From Cohnella lupini (GTDB lineage Bacteria > Bacillota > Bacilli > Paenibacillales > Paenibacillaceae), in contig NZ_QRDY01000003.1 in the NCBI RefSeq assembly GCF_003386205.1, forward strand, positions 186,001-250,000: 64,000 nucleotides of DNA, written 5' to 3'. A program made the position numbers and the translations under genes. A model generated the notes under the pieces. It made no database searches and was not told the origin of the DNA. It was given only the letters and a program-made list of their open reading frames with translations. Of the stretch, positions 8,379 through 18,300 are shown piece after piece; the stretch's first letter is position 1, and each line of letters begins with the position of its first letter.

Positions 8379-10057
8379 TTTCTAGCCGCCTTTCGCCGCA
8401 GGAGCAGTTCCAGCAGCAGTATAATCAGGATCACGATACCGCCGCCCAACACCGTCGCCGCGGAAGCATATCCGAAATTCAAATCCTCGAAAGCTTTATT
8501 GATCGTGACGGGTAACGTAACGAAGTTCGGCGGGAACAAGATCGAATTCACCGCCAGATCGAACACGCTGGAGCCGAATGCGGCTAACGCCGCCGACAGC
8601 AACGCGCCTCGTATGAGCGGAACCAGTATAAAACGGACGCGGCTGATAAGCGAACCGCCCTGAACCTGAGCGGCATCAAGCAAGCTCTTAGGTACTTTGG
8701 CCATCGCGCCGACCATCATTCGCGTAATAATCGGAATAGCGCCAGCGATAGCGGCGAGCACCAGGATCGCGGGTTTGCCGTAGAGCAATAACCCGATCGA
8801 TTGCAGCCACGCCTGGTTCCAGACGAATATATAACCGATGCCGAGAACGACGCCCGGAACCGCAAGCGTCACCAGCGACATCATTTCGATTGCGCGTTTG
8901 AAACGGAATTGGGAGTAGATAAGGACGAATGCGATTCCCAAGCCGATTAACAAGCCTAATAAAGCCGAAGAAGAAGAAATCAGGAGAGAACGCCATAGCC
9001 CCGTTAAGAGCTCCGTTTTCCCATCCAATAATTCTCGATAGTGACTGAACGTTAGGTTACTCAGACTTAACCCTTTCGATTGCGTCTTGAACAGCGACAT
9101 GAGAACGTTGGCGCCGATCGGTATACCTATGACGACCAGCAAGAACGCGATGTTCGCGATAGTAAGATAAGGCGTAAGCTTGCCTGCCTTCTTCGGTACG
9201 GACGGTACGGCTCTTGCCGATAAGAAATCGAATCGCGAGCTTTTGACCGCATACGTTTGCAACAGCATGGCCAATGAAATAAGAACGACCAAATAAAACG
9301 ACAGAACGCCAGCCATATCGAACCTTATCGGCGAGGTATATAAGGCCGAATAAATCGAATAAGGCAGCGTCGGGTAACGATAAACTGCCGCGATGGATGC
9401 GGGAAGCCCGAAATCGCCGATCGTATCCATGAAGACGAGCGCGGCGCCGGCAAGGAACGCGGGAAGCAGGAGCGGAGCTTGAATCGTTCGCCATACGCGA
9501 ATGGCGGAGGCACCGCACAATCTTGCCGCTTCGGATAGCTGCTCTACCTTCCATTCCATAGCCGCATGAACGCTCAGGTAAGCGAGCGGGAACTTGCTTA
9601 GCGTCATAATAACGATCAAACCCGCTGGCTGGAATACCGCCGGGGTTACCCAATGCCAGCCGAATACCTTAACGGCGATACCTCCGCCGGCCGCGAACAT
9701 CACCCAACCTTGGGCAAGGATGAAGGAAGGGGTGATGAGCAGAATCCATACCGATGCGTCCAGCAACCTGGCGGAAGGAAACTTCCAAGAGGAGCGAATC
9801 ATCGCCAGGGTTCCGCCTAACAATGTCGCTAGTACGGTCGTGCCGCAGGCGAGCACGATGGAATGCTCTAACGACTTCAGCCATAGCGGTCGTTTAAACA
9901 CTTCGAGCATGAGTCCGAGGTCCCCCACTTGCCAATCTCCGAAGAAAACCCCCGGCAGCAGCACCTGAACGATGACTGCCGCCAAGGGAAGGAGGACCAG
10001 GACGAATAAGATTAGACTAACGAGCCAACCGAGTCTGTCCTGGTTTAGACGAAACAT
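8375..10057 (-). CDS. ABC transporter permease, fused double unit (FbpB/PhnV-like)
   Basis: A 560-residue membrane protein made of two fused permease halves, each with about six membrane spans and one EAA-type loop (EAARLCGASAIRVWRTI in the first half; DAAQVQGGSLISRVRFI in the second). This duplicated form is known for Fe(III) importers of the FbpB/HitB type and for the 2-aminoethylphosphonate permease family. The gene starts one base after the binding-protein stop and overlaps the ATPase start, so all three parts come from one transcript. Substrate choice cannot be made from the sequence. Confidence 0.92.
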   Translation of the reverse strand: MFRLNQDRLGWLVSLILFVLVLLPLAAVIVQVLLPGVFFGDWQVGDLGLMLEVFKRPLWLKSLEHSIVLACGTTVLATLLGGTLAMIRSSWKFPSARLLDASVWILLITPSFILAQGWVMFAAGGGIAVKVFGWHWVTPAVFQPAGLIVIMTLSKFPLAYLSVHAAMEWKVEQLSEAARLCGASAIRVWRTIQAPLLLPAFLAGAALVFMDTIGDFGLPASIAAVYRYPTLPYSIYSALYTSPIRFDMAGVLSFYLVVLISLAMLLQTYAVKSSRFDFLSARAVPSVPKKAGKLTPYLTIANIAFLLVVIGIPIGANVLMSLFKTQSKGLSLSNLTFSHYRELLDGKTELLTGLWRSLLISSSSALLGLLIGLGIAFVLIYSQFRFKRAIEMMSLVTLAVPGVVLGIGYIFVWNQAWLQSIGLLLYGKPAILVLAAIAGAIPIITRMMVGAMAKVPKSLLDAAQVQGGSLISRVRFILVPLIRGALLSAALAAFGSSVFDLAVNSILFPPNFVTLPVTINKAFEDLNFGYASAATVLGGGIVILIILLLELLLRRKAARK

Positions 10058-10058
10058 T

Positions 10059-11186
10059 TTATTTCACCGCTTTATCCGCGAACCATTGCTTGATCTCGGC
10101 TTCGTGCTCGGAAGCCCAAGCGGCATCGGCCGCGACCAGCTTCGCGTTCGGATCGCGATCCGGTTTGGCGTTAACGCCGCCTACCGACGGTTCGAAGTAG
10201 CTTTCTTCGCCTTGATCGATCAGCTGTTGTTGCGTTGCGGGATCAAGCAAGAAGTTAATAAAGGCTTTGGCTGCGTTCATGTTTTTGCTGTCCTTCTGAA
10301 TGGCGGCTACGCGAACCGAAGCCGGAGCGCCTTCTTCGGGCCAGATGATGCCGATCGGTTCGCCTGCTTTAACGAGGCTGTAGGCGTTGGATTCTTGCAA
10401 CGCGGCAGCTTTGATTTCTCCTGCGGTCAGAGCCGCTGCGACGTTAGGGTTTTTCGGATATACTTTCATGCCGTTGGAGAATAGGGAATCGAAAAACTTC
10501 TGACCCTCTTCCATCTGCAGATCGCTGAAGAATTTGGCGACGAACGGGAAGGCTGGGGCTGCGACGGCCGGATCTGCCATGCCGATATCGTCTTTGAAAG
10601 TATCGCTTGCGAAGTCTTTCCAAGTTTTCGGAGCTTGTTCCTTCGTATATTCGTTCGTGTTATAGACGATAACGCCGGCCGCGTGAGCGCCTGTCGGGAA
10701 GTAAGTGCTATTGCTTGGGACGTATGCTTTGTAGGCATCCGTCAGGTTAGCCGCATTTTCGGGAGCCCAACCTTCAAGCAATTGACCTTCTTGGCCAAGA
10801 CCGTAGATGGAAGGCATCGAATCGAGCCATACGACGTCCCAATGCGGGTTGCCTTTTTCGGCTTGAACGCGGGACATGATCTCCGCGCCGTTTCCGGCGA
10901 CGACATTTACTTTAAGGCCGGTTGCGGCTTCGAATAGAGCCGGAATGATATCATCGAAATCGTTCAGATATACGGTCAGTGTTCCTTCGTCTTCGGTTAC
11001 GGGTTCCGTGCTAGCGGCTTCTTCGCTTGGAGAAGCGGATACGGATGGAGTCGGTTCTGCGACAGGCGAGCTTGCGTTCGCGTTGCCGTTGTTATCGTTC
11101 GCTCCTCCGCAGGCCGTCATGACGATCATCAGCACTGCGAGCATTAGGATGGCGATACCCGACTTTTTCATTTGTAGCTTTTGCAT
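10059..11186 (-). CDS. Extracellular solute-binding lipoprotein (iron/phosphonate-type)
   Basis: The 375-residue precursor has a lipoprotein signal (KKSGIAILMLAVLMIVMTAC, lipobox ending at Cys26) and a Ser/Pro/Glu-rich tether (about 30-65). A periplasmic-binding fold of the Fe(III)/2-aminoethylphosphonate/polyamine family follows, seen in LTVYLNDFDDIIPALFEAATG, WDVVWLDSMPSI, PKTWKDFA and GIIWPEEGAPA. It captures the substrate for the permease and ATPase encoded downstream. GGAGGG precedes the ATG. The promoter region faces the lysR gene and contains a 19-bp palindrome, so LysR control is likely. Confidence 0.9.
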   Translation of the reverse strand: MQKLQMKKSGIAILMLAVLMIVMTACGGANDNNGNANASSPVAEPTPSVSASPSEEAASTEPVTEDEGTLTVYLNDFDDIIPALFEAATGLKVNVVAGNGAEIMSRVQAEKGNPHWDVVWLDSMPSIYGLGQEGQLLEGWAPENAANLTDAYKAYVPSNSTYFPTGAHAAGVIVYNTNEYTKEQAPKTWKDFASDTFKDDIGMADPAVAAPAFPFVAKFFSDLQMEEGQKFFDSLFSNGMKVYPKNPNVAAALTAGEIKAAALQESNAYSLVKAGEPIGIIWPEEGAPASVRVAAIQKDSKNMNAAKAFINFLLDPATQQQLIDQGEESYFEPSVGGVNAKPDRDPNAKLVAADAAWASEHEAEIKQWFADKAVK

Positions 11187-11290
11187 TTTTTTTGTTTCCC
11201 TCCACTTTGTTTATGGTTTCTATCCCTAGATTAACGCTCGTTTATATGAGAGATGTTAAGCGGACAGGTTATTTACGTAAAATAAATCTA

Positions 11291-11309
11291 ATATTATTGA
11301 TAATAATAT
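11291..11309. promoter_or_regulatory. Palindromic operator between the ABC operon and lysR
   Basis: Perfect eight-base arms ATATTATT and AATAATAT flank GAT. The palindrome covers the -35 of the lysR promoter and lies about 105 bp before the divergent binding-protein start, the usual position of a LysR-type or Fur-type site. It resembles a Fur box only partly. Confidence 0.6.
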
Positions 11310-11325
11310 AGATGGAATCTATAAT
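11297..11325 (+). promoter_or_regulatory. Predicted SigA promoter of lysR
   Basis: TTGATA and TATAAT are separated by exactly 17 bp and lie 40 bp before the lysR start. The -35 is inside the 19-bp palindrome, which suggests autoregulation. Confidence 0.7.
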
Positions 11326-11364
11326 GGTTTTGATTTCACGTTTTTGCATGGGGAGGGATATGGC

Positions 11365-12285
11365 TTGAACGTTCAACAGCTAAGAGCATTCCTGTCCGTA
11401 TGTACGGGCAGCACGCTTCTGGAAACGGCGGATAAGCTGGGATTGAAGCAGCCGACGGTCAGCTTTCATCTGCGAAAGCTTGAAGAAACGCTGGATGCCG
11501 AGCTATGGCATAAGAACGGCAGGGGTTTTCGGCCGACTCGAATAGCGGACACGCTGCTTCCGTACGCTCGGAAGATTGTTGCGCTCGTCGACGAGGCGGA
11601 GCTGCGGGTGAGCGAGCATCGCGATAAGCATGGCGGGCAACTGAGGATCGGGGCCAGCCATACGCCGGCGACCTACTTGATTCCCCCTTACTTAGCGGAG
11701 TTTCGCAAGAAGCACCCCAACCTCCAGCTGTTGCTGACGGTCAAGAAGGCCGCATCGGCGATAGAGATGTTATCCGCGCATGAAGTAGACGCGGTTATCG
11801 CGTCTTTGCCCGAGACTGCGGAACCGGAAGGAATGACGGTTCGTCCGCTAGTGGAGGATGAATTGCGGTTGTTCCTATCGCCGGAGCATCCTCTAGCTTT
11901 CGTAGATCAAGTCACGATCGATCAATTGAAATCGGAAACCTTCCTGTTGCACGAGCAGGGCACGACCTCGCGTCAATTATCGGACCGTTGGGGCGAGCAA
12001 GTCGGGTTGAATTTCCATCAGGCGATGGAGATGGGCGCGATCGAGACGATCAAAGAGGGATTGAAATGCAACATGGGCGTTGCCGTGCTTCCTTGGCGCA
12101 GCGCGGCCAGGGATGCCGAGGCAGGGCTTCTCGTCGAGAAGCCGTTGCCCGGTTACCGAAACAACCGTTATATTTGCCTCGTCTATCGGGACGAAGAAAT
12201 TTTGTCCCCGCATCTACGCTTGTTTATAGACTTCATCCAAGCGCGTCTTGCTATGGAAAAAGGCTCTATCCCCATGCTTTCATAG
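11365..12285 (+). CDS. LysR-family transcriptional regulator
   Basis: A 306-residue regulator with an N-terminal winged helix-turn-helix (NVQQLRAFLSVCTGSTLLE to QPTVSFHLRKLEE, about residues 1-60) and a periplasmic-binding-like effector domain (about 90-295). The frame opens at a TTG at 11344, but the TTG at 11365 has GGGAGGG seven bases upstream and begins at the usual LysR N-terminus NVQQL. It is divergent from the ABC importer operon and probably controls that operon and itself. The last codons lie inside a terminator stem. Confidence 0.92.
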   Translation: MNVQQLRAFLSVCTGSTLLETADKLGLKQPTVSFHLRKLEETLDAELWHKNGRGFRPTRIADTLLPYARKIVALVDEAELRVSEHRDKHGGQLRIGASHTPATYLIPPYLAEFRKKHPNLQLLLTVKKAASAIEMLSAHEVDAVIASLPETAEPEGMTVRPLVEDELRLFLSPEHPLAFVDQVTIDQLKSETFLLHEQGTTSRQLSDRWGEQVGLNFHQAMEMGAIETIKEGLKCNMGVAVLPWRSAARDAEAGLLVEKPLPGYRNNRYICLVYRDEEILSPHLRLFIDFIQARLAMEKGSIPMLS

Positions 12286-12299
12286 GGATAGAGCCTTTT
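12257..12299. terminator. Bidirectional terminator between lysR and the exonuclease gene
   Basis: AAAAGGCTCTATCCC pairs with GGGATAGAGCCTTTT around an 11-12-base loop containing the lysR stop codon. A- and T-runs on the two sides suit use from both convergent genes. Confidence 0.88.
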
Positions 12300-12313
12300 C
12301 GCGTCAATCTGGT

Positions 12314-12922
12314 TCAAGCGTATTTGATTTCGATGGGAACCATGCTCGCTTGCTCCGGATGCCACTTGGGTACTCCGTATTTTTTCATGTAACCGAGCAC
12401 GTTAAGGTCTTTCGCCACGCTTTGCTCCTCGTTCATCTTCTCCAGCAGCTTCCAGCAAGCGTATACGTCGTTCAACGAACGATGCGCGCCTTCCAGGTCG
12501 ATTCCGTAACGGGTACACATTTCTTTCAGGTTGTGCGGGTATGTATGGCGTGCGCGGCTGATCGTCAACGTATCGAGAAATGAATTGGAAAACGATCGGT
12601 TGGCGAGTCGCAATAAGGTATGGTGCAGGAAGCTTAAGTCGAACATCGCGTTATGGGCGACGATCGTGCTGTCCCCGATAAGACGATTGAGTATCCGGAA
12701 AGCCGTTTCCTCGTCCATGCCGTTTACCAGGTCTGCGGACGTAATGCCAGTTATCTCCGTTATCTTAGGGGATAATGCTCCGTTAAAGCGAATGAGCGTG
12801 TTGAATTGGCTGACGATCTCGCCTCCATAGCAGCGGATGGCCGCCATCTCGATCACGCGATCGCGAGCGGGATCGAGGCCGCTCGTCTCGAAATCCAACA
12901 CGGTTATATTATCCAGAATCAT
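12314..12922 (-). CDS. DnaQ-like 3'-5' exonuclease (DNA polymerase III epsilon type)
   Basis: A 202-residue DEDD-family exonuclease covering the whole catalytic domain. ExoI is VLDFETSG (Asp and Glu, about residues 9-11), ExoII is AHNAMFDLSFL (about 94-104), and ExoIII is HRSLNDVYA, giving the H-x4-D form (DEDDh). Such stand-alone proteins proofread or trim 3' ends in repair. CGGAGGAG precedes the ATG. It follows the TIGR03943 gene by 17 bp on the same strand and may be read from the same transcript, with no evident functional tie. Confidence 0.9.
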   Translation of the reverse strand: MILDNITVLDFETSGLDPARDRVIEMAAIRCYGGEIVSQFNTLIRFNGALSPKITEITGITSADLVNGMDEETAFRILNRLIGDSTIVAHNAMFDLSFLHHTLLRLANRSFSNSFLDTLTISRARHTYPHNLKEMCTRYGIDLEGAHRSLNDVYACWKLLEKMNEEQSVAKDLNVLGYMKKYGVPKWHPEQASMVPIEIKYA

Positions 12923-12939
12923 CGTTGTTTCTCCTCCGC

Positions 12940-13890
12940 TTAGGAATAAATTCGGTACACATATGGATCTTTCGGAGCGGGAATCGATTCCCAGGAAGTA
13001 ACCTTAAGCACGGGAATCGTCTGCTTGAACGGTTGGTAGAGCTCCGACGAGAGCTTGCCGGTTACGCGCACCCAATCGTCGTCGTTCAGCTTCGTTCCCT
13101 TGGGAAAATCCACGAGCATTCCGAATACGCCCGAATCGGCGGCGCAATGGATGAAGCCGAAACGGAAGACGAAGTAATGGTCTCCGTCGACCTGCTCGCC
13201 TTTGTACGCGAAGCCGTCGAACGAGATCGTCCGTCCCATGAAGTCTCCGGGGAAGTTATAGATGACCTCCATGCCTTTCATGTAATTATCGTCATTCAGA
13301 GGAATGACGGGGAGATCGAGAAATTCGGCGAGCTCTTTGTTTTTAACCGATTCGTAGCCTTCCGTACCGTAAAATACGCTGGAGTCCGGCTTCAGAAACT
13401 GATGCTGTCCCGGATTCTTGTCCGACATCGATTCGTTGGCGGCCGGGAACGAGAAGCCCTTTGCCTTCACGAAGCTGGAGTCCAGAGTCTGCACGGGCAG
13501 GAATATCCCGGTAAAAATCGGAACGCTGAGGATGAGGTAGCCGACCGTCCTTTTCCATCTGGAAGAGGATTCGTGGGAGTGGCCATGATCGTCATGAGAG
13601 TGATGGGAGTGATCGTGGGCAGCGTGATTGTGCGTATGGTCACCGTGATCGTGAGCATGGTCATCCTCGTGCTCATGATTTTGCTGCTTGGCGGCTTCGA
13701 CGTTCTTTTTCTCCGCCTGCTCAAGCCGGTACATCCGCGCGACTTCGACAATGCACAACAGAAGAAGAATGACAATGGCGCTAATCGATAGATAGGCATA
13801 TCGGGTATTGATGAATTTGTTTAATTGGCCTTGGTAATGAATCAGGAAAAACATCAGCGCGAAGCCGAACAAAATGTAGAATCTAATCAT
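12940..13890 (-). CDS. TIGR03943/DUF1980 membrane protein with His-rich metal-binding loop
   Basis: A 316-residue protein with two N-terminal membrane spans (about 1-20 and 30-55), then an extraordinary His/Asp loop between about residues 80 and 115 with many HDH, HSH and HGH units, a third span (about 125-145) and an extracytoplasmic domain containing two DUF1980-type modules. The frame is open from 13932, but the ATG at 13890 has GGGAGG eight bases upstream and overlaps the permease stop in ATGA, so it is the real start. The pair with an UPF0718 permease is common in Firmicutes and has been linked to zinc or other metal traffic; the His loop fits metal binding (inference). Confidence 0.87.
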   Translation of the reverse strand: MIRFYILFGFALMFFLIHYQGQLNKFINTRYAYLSISAIVILLLLCIVEVARMYRLEQAEKKNVEAAKQQNHEHEDDHAHDHGDHTHNHAAHDHSHHSHDDHGHSHESSSRWKRTVGYLILSVPIFTGIFLPVQTLDSSFVKAKGFSFPAANESMSDKNPGQHQFLKPDSSVFYGTEGYESVKNKELAEFLDLPVIPLNDDNYMKGMEVIYNFPGDFMGRTISFDGFAYKGEQVDGDHYFVFRFGFIHCAADSGVFGMLVDFPKGTKLNDDDWVRVTGKLSSELYQPFKQTIPVLKVTSWESIPAPKDPYVYRIYS

Positions 13891-14795
13891 CCTACTAACC
13901 TCCCAACGATCAAAGATCCTGCCAGCGTGCATATCGATACGAGAGCGATCAGAGCGATTACGAATTTCGAGCGGAATGAACCTAGCAGCATCAAGGTGTT
14001 CTTAATATCGATCATCGGGCCGAAAACGAGGAACGCGGACAAGGCGCCCATCGAGAAGGTGCTGCGGAACGAAGAAGCGATGAAAGCGTCCGCCTCCGAA
14101 CAAAGCGACATCGTGAAGGCGAGCGCCATCATGACCAATGATGCCATAACGGGATTGCTCCCGATATGCAGCAATGAAGAAGTCGGAATGAACGTCTGCA
14201 TGGCGGCAGCGATGAAAGCTCCGAGCACAAGGTATTTGCCCACCGAGAAAAATTCGTCGACCGCATGAAGGAGCACGGAGCCGAGCCTCGGAATCAAAGG
14301 CGTGCGCTTGCCGGAAACGACTATTGGTTGTTCCGATGTAGCGGCCGTTAGATGCTCGCTCCCTCTCAGCGGGAGGACGGGGAAAAAGTAGGCGACCGTC
14401 ATGGAGACGACAAGCGCGACGGCGAACGCCATTCCCGCGCGAATCGCGACGACTCTCCAGTCGTTGCCGAAAGCTATGTACGTAGAGAACAGCACGATCG
14501 GATTCACGATCGGACCGGTCAGCATGAAGGCGATGCCGGCGTTAAGCGGAACGCCTTTGCCCAGCAGGCGGCGGGTGATCGGGACGATGCCGCATTCGCA
14601 CGATGGAAAGAGAATGCCGACGCTACAGCCGAACAAGGAGGAGAGGAACCGGTTCTTGGGCATGATCCTCGCGATCCAACGTTCCGTTATGAACGATTGA
14701 ATCAGTCCGGAAATCAATACGCCCAAGAGAACGAACGGGATCGCCTCCATGATCATGCTCAGGAAAATGGTGTTCATTTGGAGAAGAGTTTTCAC
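13887..14795 (-). CDS. UPF0718 (DUF318) family permease
   Basis: A 302-residue integral membrane protein with about eight spans. Family signatures are visible: FPSCECGIVPITRRLLGKGVP and its mirror-like second-half region SLCSEADAFIASSF. Both contain conserved Cys residues that may bind metal or a thiol-reactive ion. Members are proposed permeases, some near metal or arsenic genes. The GTG start has AGGTG upstream. The ATGA overlap with the downstream His-rich partner gene indicates tight coupling. A Zur-like palindrome lies about 40-55 bp upstream. Confidence 0.88.
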   Translation of the reverse strand: MKTLLQMNTIFLSMIMEAIPFVLLGVLISGLIQSFITERWIARIMPKNRFLSSLFGCSVGILFPSCECGIVPITRRLLGKGVPLNAGIAFMLTGPIVNPIVLFSTYIAFGNDWRVVAIRAGMAFAVALVVSMTVAYFFPVLPLRGSEHLTAATSEQPIVVSGKRTPLIPRLGSVLLHAVDEFFSVGKYLVLGAFIAAAMQTFIPTSSLLHIGSNPVMASLVMMALAFTMSLCSEADAFIASSFRSTFSMGALSAFLVFGPMIDIKNTLMLLGSFRSKFVIALIALVSICTLAGSLIVGRLVG

Positions 14796-14836
14796 TTATG
14801 CACCTACTTGAGTTTGATAAGAGAGTCTATGAATCT

Positions 14837-14851
14837 ACATTACCATAACGT
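14837..14851 (-). promoter_or_regulatory. Possible Fur/Zur-family operator
   Basis: On the minus strand the sequence reads ACGTTATGGTAATGT. It is an imperfect 7-1-7 palindrome (five of seven pairs) resembling the Bacillus Zur box family. It lies 42 bp upstream of the permease start. Placement and partner genes fit, but the match is weak. Confidence 0.35.
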
Positions 14852-14921
14852 TTAGTAGAATACCTTAACATGGCTAGCAAGTTTGTAATAGGCGGAGCGG
14901 GGAACGCTCAGGGAGAAAAAG

Positions 14922-15195
14922 TTTCGAGCAATAGCATCGCCAGGCAAGCTTATTTCGGATCGAGGAGCGACTTTCGGGCAAATAGCATCCCCAAGCAAGC
15001 TTATTCGCGTCATGGGGCGACTTTCGGGCAAATAGCATCGCCAGGCAAGCTTATTTCGGATCGAGGAGCGATTTTCGGGCAAATAGCATCGCCAGGCAAG
15101 CTTATATCGCGTCGTGGAGCGACTTTCGGGCAAATAGGACCGTCAGGCAAGCTTATTTCGCGTTTGGGAGCGACTTTCGGGCAAATAGCATGCCT
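14922..15195. repeat. Tandem array B1: six copies, 51-bp period
   Basis: ATAGC (or ATAGG) recurs at 14931, 14982, 15032, 15083, 15134 and 15185, giving steps of 51, 50, 51, 51 and 51. The unit is GGAGCGACTTTCGGGCAAAT followed by AGCATCGCCAGGCAAGCTTA and a variable GC-rich spacer. A weak inverted repeat joins AAATAGC to GCTTATTT. The array lies between two divergent genes. The single 50-bp step breaks any reading frame. The same unit occurs inverted at 62637-62850. Confidence 0.93.
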
Positions 15196-15372
15196 ATTGA
15201 AAGAATTTTTTTCAAGAAAGATTATTATATGTCTACTATATAGTCTTCCAAAATTCGATTAATAGACGTCTAATTAACGTTTGATTTTTAACATTGAGAT
15301 TACACTCCAAGGCATTAGCGATGATTAATTGCCCCTACACTGAGGAAAATAACCAGAAAAAGGAGTGTCATC

Positions 15373-18300
15373 TTGCAAATGTCAAGTAAAAAAGGTCTTT
15401 CACTTTTACTAGCTTTAACCGTATTGGTAAGCACGATCTTCTCTGGATCCGCCACAATGGCAGCACCCGTCGAACCGGGTACTCCGTACGATGCAAGCGG
15501 TTATAACGTAACAGTTCCTCACGTTATTATTAATCAGGTGTATGGCGGAGGAGCTTCTACCGCTACTAAAACACCTATCACGAATGGATTTATAGAGCTT
15601 TATAATCCAACAACTAGCGATATCGACTTGAGCTCTTGGTCCATCTGGTATGCAGGACGTGATTCTGAAGATTGTACTGCATCTGCGGATTCGTGGGTCC
15701 AACTTAATCTGACAGGTACTATTAAGGCCGGTTCCTATTATCTTATTACCGGCGGCAAGTATGGAGATCCCTCAACGATAGTACTAGATATTGACGGAAA
15801 AGGCGATCAATCATGGCCTTCTAAATTCTTTAACAATAAAGGATTAAAAGTACTGCTCGTTGGGAACCAATCCCCTACTCCTCCCATTAAAAACCCATAC
15901 GAAGCGATATCCTCTGATTACGTAGATATGGTCGGAGTCGCTTGTAACGAAACAAATAGTTCGATTGATGGATATGAAGGTGCTACATATCCAACCGGCA
16001 AGGATTTTGGTCAATCGAAGCAAAAGTCGGTTAAAAGGATCAGTTTGACGGATACAGATAATAACGGCGTAGATTTCAAGCAAATCAATTACGAAAAGGC
16101 AACACCTGAGTTCATCGCAGCAAATGGTCCGCATATTAAAGCATCCTTTTCATTCACGACTTCCTCCTTGCCGAATGCAACGATCGGCACTCCGTACTCC
16201 ACGACGCTAGCGGTATACGGAGGTACTACACCTCTTCATTTCTCGTCGAATAAGCTTCCGGATGGTTTACAATTGGATTCTGTAACCGGAACCGTTTACG
16301 GAACGCCGGCTTCAGGAACAGAGGGGACGAAATCAATCGCTTTTGAGGTAACTGACAGTTCTACTCCGCCGATTAAGGCGAACAAAACATTATCGCTGAA
16401 AATTTCTCCGGCAGCGATCGTTTACAACGATCCGCTGAACGTGACTAAAATCGGATCCTACTCCGTCGGGATTACGAACTCGGAAGGCGGAGTAGCGGAG
16501 ATTGTTAAGTATAATAAAGAAAACGGAAAGTTCTATCTCGTTAACGGTTCGGCTCAACCGCCGACGCTGGATATCGTTAGCTTGAAGGCAAACGAGTCCA
16601 TGTCTAAGGACAAAAGCGTAGATGTAGAGAAGTTGTCCGAAACCAACGGTTTCGTTTACGGAGATCTTACAAGCGTAGATATTAACACGACGACGGAACG
16701 CGTTTCAGTTTCGGTTCAAGCAGAAGACTATAACACGCCCGGTAAAATCCTCGTATTAGACTACGATGGAAACTTAATCGAGGAATATCCAGCCGGGAAT
16801 CAACCGGATATGATCAAGTCGACGCCGGACGGCAGATACATTCTGACGGCCGACGAAGGCGAAGCGCGCATGGGTAACGGGAATGACACCGTAGATCCCG
16901 TAGGTTCGATTACTATCGTAGATACGGTAAATGATTCCATATCTCACGTAAAATTCGACGATCAATCGGTTATCGCTGACGACGTGCATATTCGCGGCGC
17001 TTCGGTTGATAAAGACGGACAAATCGTAAGCAGCGGAACGAAAGCGGACGCCGTTCGGGATTTCGAGCCCGAGTATATCACCCTGTCGGGAGATTATAAG
17101 AAAGCTTTCGTCTCCTTGCAGGAAAACAATGCGATCGCAACGATCGACATCGCGAATAAAACGGTTCTATCCGTAAAGAGCTTAGGCTTAAAGGATCTTA
17201 ACGATCCGAAAAATTCATTGGATTTAATTAAAAACAGCACTCCAGAAATTCATTTGGAAAACGTGCCTTTCAAAGGCGTTTACATGCCAGATGGTATTGC
17301 GACCTACAGCGTAGGCACTAAAAACTACATTTTAACGGCGAACGAAGGGGACGCAACGGAGTGGCCGGCTGAAGATCCATCGAGAATCAACGTAACTAAG
17401 GTATCCTCTGTTAAAGGATTATTAGATCCGAATTCGGAAGCCGCTAAATTCTTAGCCGGAAAAACGGCTTACGATAAAACCGAAGTTCTTAGCGATATGG
17501 GCAACGATAGCATCTATCTATTAGGCGGACGTTCGTTCTCCATCTGGGATGCTGATTCGTTGGCTCAAGTGTTCGATAGCGGCAATGATTTCGAGGAGAT
17601 AACGGCCGAAAGACTTCCTGATTTCTTTAATTCAGGTCATGACGAGCTTGGACTTGATCTCCGTAGCGCGAAAAAAGGACCCGAACCGGAAGACGTCAAA
17701 ACGGGTAAAGTCGGAAATAAAACTTTCGCATTCGTAGGGTTGGAACGAGTAGGCGGAATCATGACGTACGATATTACCAACCCGGCAAACGCTACCTTTG
17801 CTAATTACATCAACACTCGCATACTCGATACCGAAGACGAGGATATCGCGATGGGAACCGACACCGGCCCAGAAGGAATCGAATTCATCCCGGCAACTGA
17901 CAGCCCAACTGGACAACCTTTGCTGCTCGTGGCATTCGAAGTAAGCGGCACGGTCGCTGTATATCAAATTAACGCCACTAAAGTCGCGCTGGACAAGACA
18001 TCAATCTCGACCCAAGTGGGCAATGCTCCAACGAAGATTACCGCAACTGTTACTCCTGCGGGCGGCAGCGCGGCAACGGTAACATGGACATCTTCTAACA
18101 ATGCTATAGCAACTGTTGATTCGAACGGCAACGTAACGCCGGTTGGAGCGGGTACGGCGACGATTACGGCTCTAAGCGCGGACGGTTTAGGCGAAGCGCA
18201 GGCTGTCGTAACGGTCGCAAGCGCTCCATACAGTGGCGTAATTGGCGGGAATACGGGCGGAACGGAAACTCCAAAGCCGCCTGTTAGCTCCGGTAGCGAA

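Noticed and set aside
12925..13791. 288-residue plus-strand frame over the His-rich gene
   Set aside because: Shadow of the repetitive His/Asp codons; the minus-strand gene has ribosome site, ATGA coupling and family match.
14852..15262. Open frames on both strands across array B1 encoding a 17-residue peptide repeat
   Set aside because: A 51-bp unit automatically gives a repeating peptide in any stop-free frame; one 50-bp step breaks the frame, there is no ribosome site, and related arrays have 52- and 62-bp periods.
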